The position numbers and the translations under genes are program-made. Below, one piece after another: positions 1 through 8,129 of a stretch of DNA of 42,937 nucleotides; positions within the stretch are counted from its first letter, which is position 1, and the number at the start of each line of letters is the position of its first letter. The DNA comes from Streptosporangium subroseum. Its GTDB lineage: Bacteria; Actinomycetota; Actinomycetes; Streptosporangiales; Streptosporangiaceae. The notes under the pieces were generated by a model, which ran no database searches, was not told where the DNA came from, and saw only the letters and a program-made list of their open reading frames with translations. Location: the NCBI RefSeq assembly GCF_900188345.1, contig NZ_FZOD01000078.1, positions 1 through 42,937 of the forward strand, read 5' to 3'.

Positions 1-516
1 GTGTTCGCCCAGTACGGCATGCGCCACCTGCTGATGATGACACCACGCATCACCGACGAAGACCTGGTGATCATTGGCTTGACCCGCAGACTCCACGACT
101 TCTCCGACCGTGAAACTCGAGCTCTTCATCCCATTCGTGACCTCATCGCCACGGCACTGGACTACCAAGCCCAGATCACCGCAATTCAAGCCAAGATCAG
201 CGCCAGCCTGCCCGCCGCCTCACTACGCCGATTAACCCTCACCGAACGCGAAAACCAGGTGCTCGCACTCATCGCCACCGGCCACACCAACGACCAAGCC
301 GCCCGCCAACTCGGTATCAGCTCGCGAACCATCCGCAAACACCTCGAAGGCGTCTTCGGCAAAGCCAACGTCCACAGCCGCGCTGCCGCTGTCGCCTGGT
401 GGATCCGCCAACCCCCTAGAAGAACTCAGGCACCCACCGGCCACGCCAGCCGGCGTCTGACCCCGCCATCTCGCACGACCGAGCCCTTGCCACCGGAACC
501 ATCCGGCCGAAATTGA
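1..516 (+). CDS. LuxR-family regulator, 3' part only (cut at window edge)
   Basis: A C-terminal LuxR/FixJ-type helix-turn-helix spans about residues 78-135 and includes the motifs LTERENQVLALIATGHTND and SSRTIRKHLEGVFGKANV. The preceding ~75 residues (GMRHLLMMTPRI, DFSDRETRAL) look like the end of a GAF-like sensor domain seen in actinobacterial one-component LuxR regulators. The window begins with GTG, but the domain is plainly cut, so this is not the native start. The same gene fragment recurs at the far end on the other strand, identical over the first ~165 residues and diverging only in the low-complexity tail. DNA binding is inferred from the HTH; the target is unknown. Confidence 0.75.
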   Translation: MFAQYGMRHLLMMTPRITDEDLVIIGLTRRLHDFSDRETRALHPIRDLIATALDYQAQITAIQAKISASLPAASLRRLTLTERENQVLALIATGHTNDQAARQLGISSRTIRKHLEGVFGKANVHSRAAAVAWWIRQPPRRTQAPTGHASRRLTPPSRTTEPLPPEPSGRN

Positions 517-618
517 ACGTTAACGAGCGCCTTCCCAGTTCAGAGCCTTGACCACCGCTGGGCCTTCCACCGCAAGCCAGGGTCGGGTGAACTGGATCGC
601 CTTTATGGGGTTCCAGTA
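1..618. repeat. Left copy of a ~618-bp inverted repeat (right copy 42321-42937)
   Basis: Bases 1-618 match the reverse complement of 42321-42937. I found at least five substitutions and a one-base indel, all between about 417 and 497. Similarity stops after the shared GGGGTTCCAGTA. Both copies start at exactly the same base of the LuxR gene at the window edge, as expected if an assembly broke at the boundary of a multi-copy sequence. The repeat therefore probably continues outside the window. Confidence 0.85.
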
Positions 619-839
619 TCATCGGCGAAATTTCCAACGGATATGCAGGTCCGGAGCCCTTCTAAGGTTCGCCCTGGAAGACTCTTCACCGAGTGGTTCT
701 GTAGGTGAATCCCGAGAGCGTTTGTTGGTCAGTTGCGACAGCGGAGCGCGCTGACCTGGGGCGATATCGCTGAGTTTTGGCAGCGCCGGAGGCCTTGCGG
801 TGCGAGCATGGAGATGCTTGTCGGTGCAAGGGAGCGCCC

Positions 840-2486
840 GTGGCCAAGATGTCCAAGGTCGAGCTGTATGCGGCAATCCGTCGTGACGCTCGTTCGGGTA
901 TGGCCAGCCGGGCGTTGCAGCACAAGCACGGGGTGGGTTTCCGTACGGTTCAGCGGGCATTGGCGTCGGTCTGGCCGGAACCCCGGAAGAAACTGCCGCC
1001 CCGCAAAACCAAGCTCGATCCGTTCAAGCCGTTGATTGATCAGATGTTGCGGGTGGATCTGGACGCTCCTCGCAAACAGCGGCACACCGTGAAGCGGATC
1101 TTCGACCGGCTGGTCGATGAGCATGACGCGGTCGAGGTGTCGTATCCGATGGTTCGGGCCTATGTCGCCGCGCGGCGTCCGGAGATCAAGGTCGAGGCCG
1201 GCCGGGGCCCGCCGAACGCGTTCGTGCCGCAGTCTCATCAGCCAGGTGTCGAGGCGGAGGTCGACTTCGGCGACGTGACCGTGGTCCTGGCCGGTGAGCA
1301 GGTCAAGTGCTGCATGTTCGCGTTCCGGCTGTCTTATTCGGGCAAGGCCGTGCACCGAGTGTTCGCCTCGGGCGGTCAGGAGGCGTTCTTCGAGGGGCAC
1401 GTCCACGCTTTCAGGGTGCTGGGCGGAATCCCGACGGGCAAGGTCCGCTACGACAATCTGAAGGCCGCGGTCGCTCAGGTGCTGGGGTTCTCCCGAGCCC
1501 GTGTCGAGACGGAGCGGTGGATCGCGTTCCGATCTCATCATGATCTTGAGGCGTTCTACTGCCAGCCGGGCATCGGCGGCGCTCATGAGAAAGGCGGCGT
1601 GGAAGGCGATATCGGCTGGTTCCGCCGCAATCACATGGTGCCGGTTCCCGAGGTCGGGTCGCTGGCGGAGTTGAACGAGATGGTCGATCTTTGGGATCTC
1701 CAGGATGAGGCCCGCCGGATCGGGACCAGGCCGCGGACGATCGGTGAGCACTTCGCCATCGAACAGCCGCTGCTGAAGGCGTTGCCGGACGAGCCGTTCG
1801 AGACCGGACTGCTGATGTCGTTACGAGTGGATCGCTACGCCCAGATCAGCGTCCGCACGAACCACTACTCGGTTCCGGTCCGTCTGATCGGCCGGAAGGT
1901 CCGGGTGATGGTCCACGCTTCCGAGCTGATCGTCTATGACGGCCAGGAAGAGGTCGCCCGGCACGAGCGGCTACTGGCCAAGGCAGGTTCCCGGCTGAAC
2001 CTGGACCACTATCTGGAAGCGCTCGTCCGCAAACCCGGAGCGCTGCCCGGGGCGACGGCTCTGGAACAGGCTCGGGCCGCAGGACGGTTCACCCCGGTGC
2101 ACGATGCGTGGTGGGCGGCAGTCTGCAAAGCCCACGGAGACCGGGACGGAACCCGGGCTCTGATCGAGGTGCTGCTGCTGGCCCGGCACATGAGCCACGA
2201 GCATCTCGTCGCCGGCCTGGCCAGCGCCCTACGGGCCGGAGCGCTGACCGCAGACGCCGTCGCCCTTGAGGCCCGCAAAGCGACCGAGGCCGACCAGCGT
2301 GAATCCCTCGAGCTGCCAAAGGAGCCCGCGAAGGCCGATACCGCGACGGTGACGTTCTTGACCGAACGGCGGATGGCCCATCTACCACCAGACACCCGGC
2401 CGCTGCCTTCAGTGGCGATCTATGACCAACTACTGCGACGCCGGCACCCTGGCGCTGAGCGTCCCGTCGAAGGAGAGGGCTCATGA
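840..2486 (+). CDS. istA: IS21-family transposase IstA
   Basis: DDE transposase of IS21 elements, which cuts and joins DNA with its helper ATPase IstB. The N-terminus has an HTH (SRALQHKHGVGFRTVQRALAS). The RNase H-like core includes VEAEVDFGDVTVVLAG (first Asp), KVRYDNLKAAV (second Asp) and GGAHEKGGVEGDIGWFRR (catalytic Glu); a Mu-type beta-barrel region follows. I chose GTG at 840 because AAGGGAG (828-834) sits five bases upstream. An in-frame start at 777 has no such site, and ATG at 849 is an alternative. About 548 residues, normal for the family. The stop overlaps istB (ATGA). Confidence 0.92.
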   Translation: MAKMSKVELYAAIRRDARSGMASRALQHKHGVGFRTVQRALASVWPEPRKKLPPRKTKLDPFKPLIDQMLRVDLDAPRKQRHTVKRIFDRLVDEHDAVEVSYPMVRAYVAARRPEIKVEAGRGPPNAFVPQSHQPGVEAEVDFGDVTVVLAGEQVKCCMFAFRLSYSGKAVHRVFASGGQEAFFEGHVHAFRVLGGIPTGKVRYDNLKAAVAQVLGFSRARVETERWIAFRSHHDLEAFYCQPGIGGAHEKGGVEGDIGWFRRNHMVPVPEVGSLAELNEMVDLWDLQDEARRIGTRPRTIGEHFAIEQPLLKALPDEPFETGLLMSLRVDRYAQISVRTNHYSVPVRLIGRKVRVMVHASELIVYDGQEEVARHERLLAKAGSRLNLDHYLEALVRKPGALPGATALEQARAAGRFTPVHDAWWAAVCKAHGDRDGTRALIEVLLLARHMSHEHLVAGLASALRAGALTADAVALEARKATEADQRESLELPKEPAKADTATVTFLTERRMAHLPPDTRPLPSVAIYDQLLRRRHPGAERPVEGEGS

Positions 2487-3274
2487 CCGTTCAACGCCAC
2501 CGAGGTCTGACCGAGCAAGCCGCGCAGACCGCCGTCGAGCAGGCCTGCCGGATGCTCCGGCTGCCGACCATCCGCAGCCAGTTCCCCGACATCACCGAGG
2601 CCGCCACCCGCGAGCAGATGTCCTACCAGGCCTACCTCGCCGAACTACTGCTGGCCGAATGCGACGACCGCTCACGCCGCCGCTCCGAACGCCGGATCAA
2701 AGCCGCCTCGTTCCCGCGCGACAAGTCCCTGCGAACCTTCGACTTCGACGCCAACTCCACCATCGACCCGGCAGTGATCCACACCCTCGCTGCCTGCGAA
2801 TGGGTGAAAAAGGGGCAGCCGCTCTGTCTCATCGGAGACTCCGGAACCGGCAAGTCCCACCTGCTCATCGCCTTGGGAACCGAAGCCGCCATGAAGGGCT
2901 ACCGGGTCAAATACACGCTCGCGACAAAGCTGGTGAACGAACTCGTCGAGGCCGCCGACGACATGGTCCTCAACAAGACCATCGCCCGTTACGGACGCGT
3001 CGACCTGCTCTGCATTGACGAGCTCGGCTACATGGAACTCGACCGGCGCGGCGCCGAACTGCTGTTTCAGGTTCTGACCGAAAGGGAGGAGAAGAACAGT
3101 CTGGCGATCGCCTCCAACGACAGCTTCAGCGGCTGGACCAAGACGTTCACCGACCCTCGGCTTTGCGCCGCGATCGTCGACCGGCTCACCTTCGGCGGCA
3201 ACATCATCGAGACCGGCACCGACTCCTACCGCCTCGCCCAGACCCGAGCCCGCCAAGGCGTAATTTCCAGCTGA
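2483..3274 (+). CDS. istB: IS21-family helper ATPase IstB
   Basis: DnaA/DnaC-like AAA+ ATPase that assembles on target DNA and stimulates IstA. Walker A is GDSGTGKSHL (about residues 112-121) and Walker B is LLCIDELGYMEL (about 174-185). The C-terminal region AAIVDRLTFGGNIIETG contains the arginine-bearing sensor segment typical of IstB. 263 residues is full length. The ATG overlaps the istA stop codon, indicating translational coupling. Confidence 0.94.
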   Translation: MTVQRHRGLTEQAAQTAVEQACRMLRLPTIRSQFPDITEAATREQMSYQAYLAELLLAECDDRSRRRSERRIKAASFPRDKSLRTFDFDANSTIDPAVIHTLAACEWVKKGQPLCLIGDSGTGKSHLLIALGTEAAMKGYRVKYTLATKLVNELVEAADDMVLNKTIARYGRVDLLCIDELGYMELDRRGAELLFQVLTEREEKNSLAIASNDSFSGWTKTFTDPRLCAAIVDRLTFGGNIIETGTDSYRLAQTRARQGVISS

Positions 3275-3314
3275 CCAGCGGATCCATCACGCAGCTGCCC
3301 GCGCGGTGCTTCGT

Positions 3315-3725
3315 TCACGAGTCCGTGCGTTGGAAGACCTGGCTGAACTCCTCCGATTCAACGAGCCCGACGATCACTTCAGTCATCGCCCGCAGACCGG
3401 GTTCACGGACGATCAGCCCATCAGAGCACCAAAAATACCGCCCGTCCTGGGCCTCGCCCGTCTCCGACCACCTGTCCATCAAACGCCCGACCTCGGCGAG
3501 AGTAAAGATCGTCGCACTCCAGGAGGAACCGTCACGCAACCGAACGAAGACGTCGATGTTACAGATCAGATCGATGTCCTTCTCATCGTCGAGCGCAAAG
3601 GACACCTCAAAGGCATCGGTCCGTACTCGATACCAGGGGCCGTCCCACCCATGAGACCACCCCGCCGGCCAGGTGCTGATCGTCATCGATCCACAGGTCC
3701 AATCACAGCTGACACAGTTCGCCAT
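3315..3725 (-). CDS. Hypothetical protein, acidic, ~136 aa
   Basis: I do not recognise a family. The protein is acidic, rich in aromatic residues, and has believable alternating beta-type segments (WYRVRTDAFEVSFAL, LICNIDVFVRLRDGSSW) followed by a helical end (REPGLRAMTEVIVGLVES). The first 14 residues contain two cysteines (NCVSCDWTCGS). An internal ATG at 3686 is a reasonable alternative start, because no strong ribosome site precedes either. It lies between the IS21 element and the SDR gene, with the opposite orientation to istB. Composition suggests a real gene; the role is unknown. Confidence 0.55.
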   Translation of the reverse strand: MANCVSCDWTCGSMTISTWPAGWSHGWDGPWYRVRTDAFEVSFALDDEKDIDLICNIDVFVRLRDGSSWSATIFTLAEVGRLMDRWSETGEAQDGRYFWCSDGLIVREPGLRAMTEVIVGLVESEEFSQVFQRTDS

Positions 3726-3815
3726 CGGTCCCGCGACCGCCTGGCCACAGTCTGGTGGAAAGCACTCGAAATCGGTGGCACAGCCCTGTCCGACCTAGTT
3801 GCCGAATCCCTACCG

Positions 3816-4631
3816 TCAATGGCTGTTTCGCCGTTCCTCGGCTCCTGCGTAGGTCGTGGTCGGGAATCGGCTGGAGAGCGTGTCGAACATCTGCTGTTCG
3901 GTGTGGAGGCGGTCGGCGATGCGCTCATCGGTGGTCATTCCGTAGCCGATCACCTGGGGCCCGCCGGTGAGTGCTCGGTCGATGCCCGCAAGGGCCGCGT
4001 CGCAGAACTCCTCCAGTGGCGCTCCGTGGGTGTTTCCGGGGCCGGCCAGTGCGGTGGCCACCGCCGGGGGCATGAGTTCGATGACCCGGCAGTTGGTGTA
4101 GGCGAGGGAGTGGCGCAGCGTCACGGTGTAGCTGTGCAACGCGGCCTTGCAAGCGCTGTAGAGCGGTGCGAAGGGCTGCGGGATGATCGCGCCGCCGGAG
4201 GTGACCTCCACGATCGCGGCGGGGCGGCCGTGCGCGAGCAGGACGGGAACCAGCAGATGGTCCAGGTGGACCGGCGCGGCGAGGAGGGTGTCGAGTTCGA
4301 TCTGGCGCTCTGCCCACGGGGCGTCGTCCGCGGCCAGCGCGACGCGGCGCTGGATGCCGGCGTTGTTGATGAGGAGGTCCAGTTCGGGCATGGTCTCCCG
4401 GACGTGCCAGGCGAGCTTTTCCCGGTCAGCGGGATCGCTGAGGTCGCCGGCGAAGGTCTCCACGCCGGGATGCGCCCGCGCGACCTCGGCGAGCGAGCGT
4501 TCGGAGCGGCCGGTGATGAGCACCTGGTCTCCGCGAGCGAGGAGACGGAGCGCGAGACCGAGGCCGATCCCCCGGCTGCCACCGGTGATGAGGACGTGCC
4601 GCTGTTCGTGAGAACCATTTTGTGTTGTCAT
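3816..4631 (-). CDS. Short-chain dehydrogenase/reductase
   Basis: NAD(P)-dependent oxidoreductase of the classical SDR type, 271 residues. Visible landmarks are TGGSRGIG (dinucleotide loop, about residues 16-23), the NNAG stabilising motif, a catalytic Ser in VEVTSGG, and YSACK as the Tyr-Lys pair. ATG at 4631 is used because the Rossmann fold starts 11 residues later; extending further upstream would run through the divergent marR gene. A promoter (TTGTCA, 17 bp, TACGGT) ends six bases before ATG, so the mRNA is probably leaderless. The divergent MarR gene is its likely regulator; the substrate is unknown. Confidence 0.9.
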   Translation of the reverse strand: MTTQNGSHEQRHVLITGGSRGIGLGLALRLLARGDQVLITGRSERSLAEVARAHPGVETFAGDLSDPADREKLAWHVRETMPELDLLINNAGIQRRVALAADDAPWAERQIELDTLLAAPVHLDHLLVPVLLAHGRPAAIVEVTSGGAIIPQPFAPLYSACKAALHSYTVTLRHSLAYTNCRVIELMPPAVATALAGPGNTHGAPLEEFCDAALAGIDRALTGGPQVIGYGMTTDERIADRLHTEQQMFDTLSSRFPTTTYAGAEERRNSH

Positions 4632-4669
4632 GTCAACACCGTAACAACGGTATGTTGACATGACAACAC
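4622..4669. promoter_or_regulatory. Paired MarR operators over divergent start codons
   Basis: Two 18-bp imperfect palindromes of the form GTGTTG-N6-CAACAC lie at 4622-4639 and 4652-4669, with centres exactly 30 bp apart. The first covers the SDR start codon (4631) and the second covers the marR ATG (4660). On the minus strand a promoter reads TTGTCA (4661-4666), 17 bp, TACGGT (4638-4643). On the plus strand TATGTT (4651-4656) is a possible -10 for marR. Binding by the adjacent MarR protein is inferred from position and symmetry. Confidence 0.8.
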
Positions 4670-5106
4670 GAGGGTTGGTGGGCACCTTGCTGCTCGACGA
4701 GGACGAGATCGCACTCTGGCACGCGTTCAAGCGGGCCGCGGAGACCGTGCGAGCCCGGGTGGCCGCGGAGATCACCCGGGAGACCGGGCTCTCCGACGCC
4801 GATTTCGGGATCGTCACACGGCTCGATGACGCAGGTGGCCGTATGCGCCAAAACGAGCTCGCGGCGTCCATGGGCTGGCACCGCAGCCGACTGTCACACC
4901 AGCTCACCCGTATGATCGACCGAGACCTGGTGCGCCGTCTGGACGCCGACGGAAAAGTCACGGTCGAGATCACAGATACAGGCCGCGCCGCAGCCGCACG
5001 AGCTCGCCCAGTACACGCTGCCGCCGTCCGCGAAAAGCTGATCGCTCTCATCCCACCGGATCAACGCGATCGGCTGATCGAAATACTGCGCACCCTTGCG
5101 GTCTGA
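4660..5106 (+). CDS. MarR-family transcriptional regulator
   Basis: Winged-helix repressor of the MarR family, 148 residues. The DNA-binding region spans about residues 45-100 (FGIVTRLDDAGG, MRQNELAASMGWHRSRLSHQ, and the wing KVTVEITDTGRAAA). It is divergent from the SDR gene and shares its operator region, so it probably represses both genes until a ligand binds. ATG 4660 lies inside one operator, only a few bases after a -10-like TATGTT, which would make translation leaderless. In-frame TTG/GTG codons at 4675-4687 after AGGG are alternatives. Confidence 0.88.
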   Translation: MTTRGLVGTLLLDEDEIALWHAFKRAAETVRARVAAEITRETGLSDADFGIVTRLDDAGGRMRQNELAASMGWHRSRLSHQLTRMIDRDLVRRLDADGKVTVEITDTGRAAAARARPVHAAAVREKLIALIPPDQRDRLIEILRTLAV

Positions 5107-5214
5107 CCCGAAGTCAACAGCTGTTCACATCTGGCTCCTCGGCATCCGGCGGGACCGCTGATCGTCTGGGTCAGACGGGTGGTCATGGCGGGCGAGCATC
5201 GCTTCCAGATCGGC

Positions 5215-5282
5215 TCCGGCCTCGGGGAACCATGGAGCAGCCCTTAGCGCTAAGGGCTGCTCCATGGTTCCCCGAGGCCGGA
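5215..5282. repeat. 68-bp perfect palindrome
   Basis: Bases 5215-5248 are the exact reverse complement of 5249-5282, with no loop (centre TTAGC|GCTAA). Each 34-bp arm includes CCGGCCTCGGGGAACC and ATGGAGCAGCCC. It lies in the gap after marR. It could be a fold-back mobile-element end, a bidirectional terminator, or a junction of an inverted duplication; an assembly fold-back is also possible. Confidence 0.9.
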
Positions 5283-5589
5283 ATCGAGAGCGAACCCTCA
5301 CCAAGACCCAGCGCTGTCGAAACTCATCAACATTCCGCAGCCGACCACCCTGCGAGCGCTGTCTGAACCGACCGACAAGCGCTTCCAGAACTCCCCTACA
5401 AAGCCAACCGAGGCTCTGACCAGCATTTCCGTTGCCTTTGCGGCGATTACTACCGGTCCCCCAGGAGGCGTGGCGAGAAGGGCTGGCGCGCGGCGCCCGG
5501 TTCCTGGTCGACACCCCTGCCCGGGGACTGCCGGACGGTCAAATGCAGCGACTCCTCAACGAGGTGCGCGGCGGTCAGCCAGTCGTCCA
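5283..5589. other. Gene-poor stretch after the palindrome
   Basis: No intact gene is convincing here. Plus-strand bases 5450-5590 can be read as a continuous peptide with ordinary composition (ARFLVDTPARGLPDGQMQRL), which may be the tail of a broken gene. On the left side, minus-strand 5125-5250 gives a plausible C-terminal tail (LEAMLARHDHPSDPDDQR). These look like fragments joined by rearrangement at the palindrome; no family was recognised. Confidence 0.4.
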
Positions 5590-6627
5590 TCACCGGATGG
5601 TGAAGGTCTGCTCCACTAACTCCAGGTGGGTGCTCCACCACTCCAGCATGGCGCTCGCGGAGATGAACAGGTGATCACAGGAGGTGTCGTGTCGCTCGTA
5701 ATGCCAGTTCAACTGCCACAGGTCACACATCCGCTCCCACCACAGGCGGCGCACCGCGTGCAGGACCTGCTCATCGCTCACCGAGATGACACCGCGGTAG
5801 GCGGCGACGAACGCCGCCGCCCGTCGCACATCCACCACGCCGGTGGTGGCGTCGCTGAAGATCAGCGTGACCGAGCGGGCCAGCTCGTAGGCGTAGGCGC
5901 GGCGCCGGCCCATGCGGTCCCAGTCCAGCACCGCCGCCACCTGCCCGCCCTGCCACAGCAGGTTCAGCGCGTGGAAGTCGCCGTGCACATACCCGGCCGG
6001 TTCCAGATCGGTACTGTCGTCAGGACGCAGATGATCCATGCTTTCCAGCAGTTCACGCTGGGCGTTGAGCTGGGTGCGGGCGAACCGGTCGAAGTCGTCC
6101 GGGTGGGGGCGCTCGTCGATCAACGCCTGGTAGCGGTCGATACCGGCTTTGGCTTTGGCCCCTTCCGGTACCCGGTGCTGGATCGCCCCGACTCCTTCGG
6201 GCAGCGCTTGGGCCAGGCCCGCGTGGATACGGCCCAGCAGTTCGCCGACCTGGCGGCACTGCGCAAGGCTCCACTGGGTTCCAGCAAAGTGCTCGCCGTC
6301 CACCCACGCCACAGCGGAGAACACCGCCTCGCCCAGGTGCAGCAGCGTCTGCCCGTCGGCCGTGGCCAGCGGGGCGGGAACCGGCAACCCGGCCGCGGCC
6401 AGCACGGCCGTGGTGCGGTGCTGGAAGAGGGCTTGGTCGGCGCTGACGTCCAGAACTTCCTTAACCGCGACGCTGACGGCGCCGACATCGACGCGCCAGT
6501 TGCGGTTCATCAGCCCTTCGGCGATCGCCGTGATGCCAGTGGGAGGGCCGAGCCCGAAGGATTCACACACCGTAGCCAGTACTTGCAGGTCGAGGGATGC
6601 GCTGACCGTTGACACGTTGTTCGCCAC
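5590..6627 (-). CDS. Phosphotransferase of the APH/choline kinase fold
   Basis: ATP-dependent small-molecule kinase fold, 345 residues. The catalytic loop is YVHGDFHALNLLW (about residues 214-226) and the metal-binding Asp lies in VLDWDRMGRRRAYAYELAR. The N-lobe has SVAVKEVL with the ATP-binding lysine. GTG at 6627 is supported by GGAGGG seven bases upstream. It lies just downstream of, and co-directional with, the XRE regulator (54-bp gap), so the two are probably one operon. The substrate cannot be told from sequence: an aminoglycoside, a sugar or a homoserine-like alcohol are all possible. Confidence 0.85.
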   Translation of the reverse strand: MANNVSTVSASLDLQVLATVCESFGLGPPTGITAIAEGLMNRNWRVDVGAVSVAVKEVLDVSADQALFQHRTTAVLAAAGLPVPAPLATADGQTLLHLGEAVFSAVAWVDGEHFAGTQWSLAQCRQVGELLGRIHAGLAQALPEGVGAIQHRVPEGAKAKAGIDRYQALIDERPHPDDFDRFARTQLNAQRELLESMDHLRPDDSTDLEPAGYVHGDFHALNLLWQGGQVAAVLDWDRMGRRRAYAYELARSVTLIFSDATTGVVDVRRAAAFVAAYRGVISVSDEQVLHAVRRLWWERMCDLWQLNWHYERHDTSCDHLFISASAMLEWWSTHLELVEQTFTIR

Positions 6628-6680
6628 GGTTCCCTCCGGTCACACGGCTTGGCTCGCGCGGATCACAACGTCGCTGAGGG

Positions 6681-7961
6681 TTACCTCTGGCCGCCCAGGG
6701 CGGCCAGGCGCTGCACGCCCGTCACTTTGGGGTGACGTGCTGCCAACTCGGTGACGAGTTCGCGGATGGAGGGGCGCCGGATCTCGCCCGGAGCCTCACG
6801 GTACGCGGCCAACAGCGCCCGAGTGGTCTCTTCCGGTCGACCTGCCTGCCACCAGGCGCGCGCCATGTCGGTGTGCAGCCGCCCGCGCCGCTCAGCGGTC
6901 GGGAATTGGCCTGGGTGCAACCGCCGGCCGACGTGCAGCGCCGAGCCCGCGTCGCCGAGAGACCAGTGGATCCCCACCCGATAGAGCCCCACGCTGGCGG
7001 GAGTGACCGAGAATGGCGAGCCGGGGCGCACCGGCAGCCGCGCAGCGGCCTTCTCCGCGTCGGCGATCATATCCAGGGCGCGTTCCCGATCGCCTGCTTG
7101 GGCGGTCGTGTAGGCGCACGTGCACAGCATCTGCGCATACGCCGCGGCCTGGGCGGGCGTGGCCAGCCCGGTGGCCTCCAATCGGGAGGCGGCATCCAGC
7201 GTCACCCGATTGGCGATGGCGTGCCGTCCCTCGTGGCGCAGCACGATGCTGAGCGATCGGGCGGCGGCGGCTGTCGCGATCGGCGACCCCGACAGCGTGG
7301 CGTAGGCGGTTGCCCGGTCGGCGGTGATCCTGCTTGCCGGGGTGCCGAGCTTGTTCAGCGCCTCGGTGGCCAGGCTGTAGCACAACGTCAGCCGTGCGTA
7401 GCCGGCAGCGTCGTGGGCCTGCTCGGCGTTGGCGTGCGTCACGCTCATCAGCCGCGGGAGCCGGTCGATGAAAGGGGCTAGGTCTCCGGCGTCGAACAAG
7501 CGCCGCGCGCGAGCCAACTGTGCGGTGACCTCATCGGCCGTCGGCGCCGCGGACGGGTCGGGCAGCACGGCCAGCGCGTCGTCGAGTGAGGCCAGCATGT
7601 GCGCCGGGACGGCGAACCCCGCCGCAGCCATAAACGTACGACGTCGCATGGGATCCTCCTCGCGCTGGCCTGTCGCCACGGTAACCGACGCCGGGCCGCA
7701 GAACCCCAGAGCAGCACCGAGAACATCGGCGGGGATCCCCGCGGCCTCGGCGACCCGCCGCACCATGGGCAGATCGCTTGAGGCGCGCCGGCAGTTCTCC
7801 AGCCGGGAGATGGTCGAGGCGGAGTAGCCGCTGGCACGCCCGAGGTCTCCTTGGCGCAGTCCCCGAGCGTGGCGCGCAAACTTGATCATTCCGCCGATGT
7901 CCTTGGCGGCGATGAGGGACCGCACCCGAGCCGAGTCCCATAGTGCATCGCGTGCGTCCAT
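6681..7961 (-). CDS. XRE-type regulator with helical (TPR-like) C-terminal region
   Basis: 426 residues. The Cro/C1 HTH is at about 20-75 (ARGLRQGDLGRASGYSASTI, SRLENCRR). A twin-arginine-like segment (MRRRTFMAAAGFAVP) follows near residue 105, as in many actinobacterial members of this regulator family. The remaining ~290 residues are helical repeat units (DAAGYARLTLCYSLATEAL, EGRHAIANRVTLDAASRLEA) that probably sense a ligand or peptide. Divergent from the epimerase gene across a 168-bp gap holding an inverted repeat, it is a good candidate regulator of the 5.6-11.4 kb cluster. Confidence 0.87.
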   Translation of the reverse strand: MDARDALWDSARVRSLIAAKDIGGMIKFARHARGLRQGDLGRASGYSASTISRLENCRRASSDLPMVRRVAEAAGIPADVLGAALGFCGPASVTVATGQREEDPMRRRTFMAAAGFAVPAHMLASLDDALAVLPDPSAAPTADEVTAQLARARRLFDAGDLAPFIDRLPRLMSVTHANAEQAHDAAGYARLTLCYSLATEALNKLGTPASRITADRATAYATLSGSPIATAAAARSLSIVLRHEGRHAIANRVTLDAASRLEATGLATPAQAAAYAQMLCTCAYTTAQAGDRERALDMIADAEKAAARLPVRPGSPFSVTPASVGLYRVGIHWSLGDAGSALHVGRRLHPGQFPTAERRGRLHTDMARAWWQAGRPEETTRALLAAYREAPGEIRRPSIRELVTELAARHPKVTGVQRLAALGGQR

Positions 7962-8029
7962 GTCGCGCTCCTGCGATCACACAGAGGTGCCTCAAGGTTA
8001 CGCCGACGGCCGCGAGCAACCAGGGCATT

Positions 8030-8052
8030 TGCACAATCTGCACACGATGTGC
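8030..8052. promoter_or_regulatory. Candidate operator between XRE gene and epimerase
   Basis: TGCACA at 8030-8035 is followed by GCACA-CGA-TGTGC (8040-8052), giving one direct and one inverted copy of a GCACA half-site in the divergent gap. This is a likely binding site for the XRE protein at 6681-7961; the assignment rests on position and symmetry only. Confidence 0.45.
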
Positions 8053-8129
8053 CGCATCTGAACGCCGGATAGGAGGTGGTCGTCTGGGGGTGTGTCGTAG
8101 GTCGCATCAACCCCCGCCAAGGAGATGTC

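Larger units (their letters stand above)
725..3279 (+). mobile_element. IS21-family insertion sequence (istA-istB), ends approximate
   Basis: The istA and istB genes lie in the standard order with an ATGA overlap. Weak imperfect end repeats are visible: TTGGTCAGTTGCGA at 725-738 and, inverted, GCTGGTCAGCTGGAAA at about 3264-3279. No target duplication was recognised, so the outer boundaries are approximate and may lie slightly further out. Both genes are full length, so the element looks potentially active. Confidence 0.7.
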
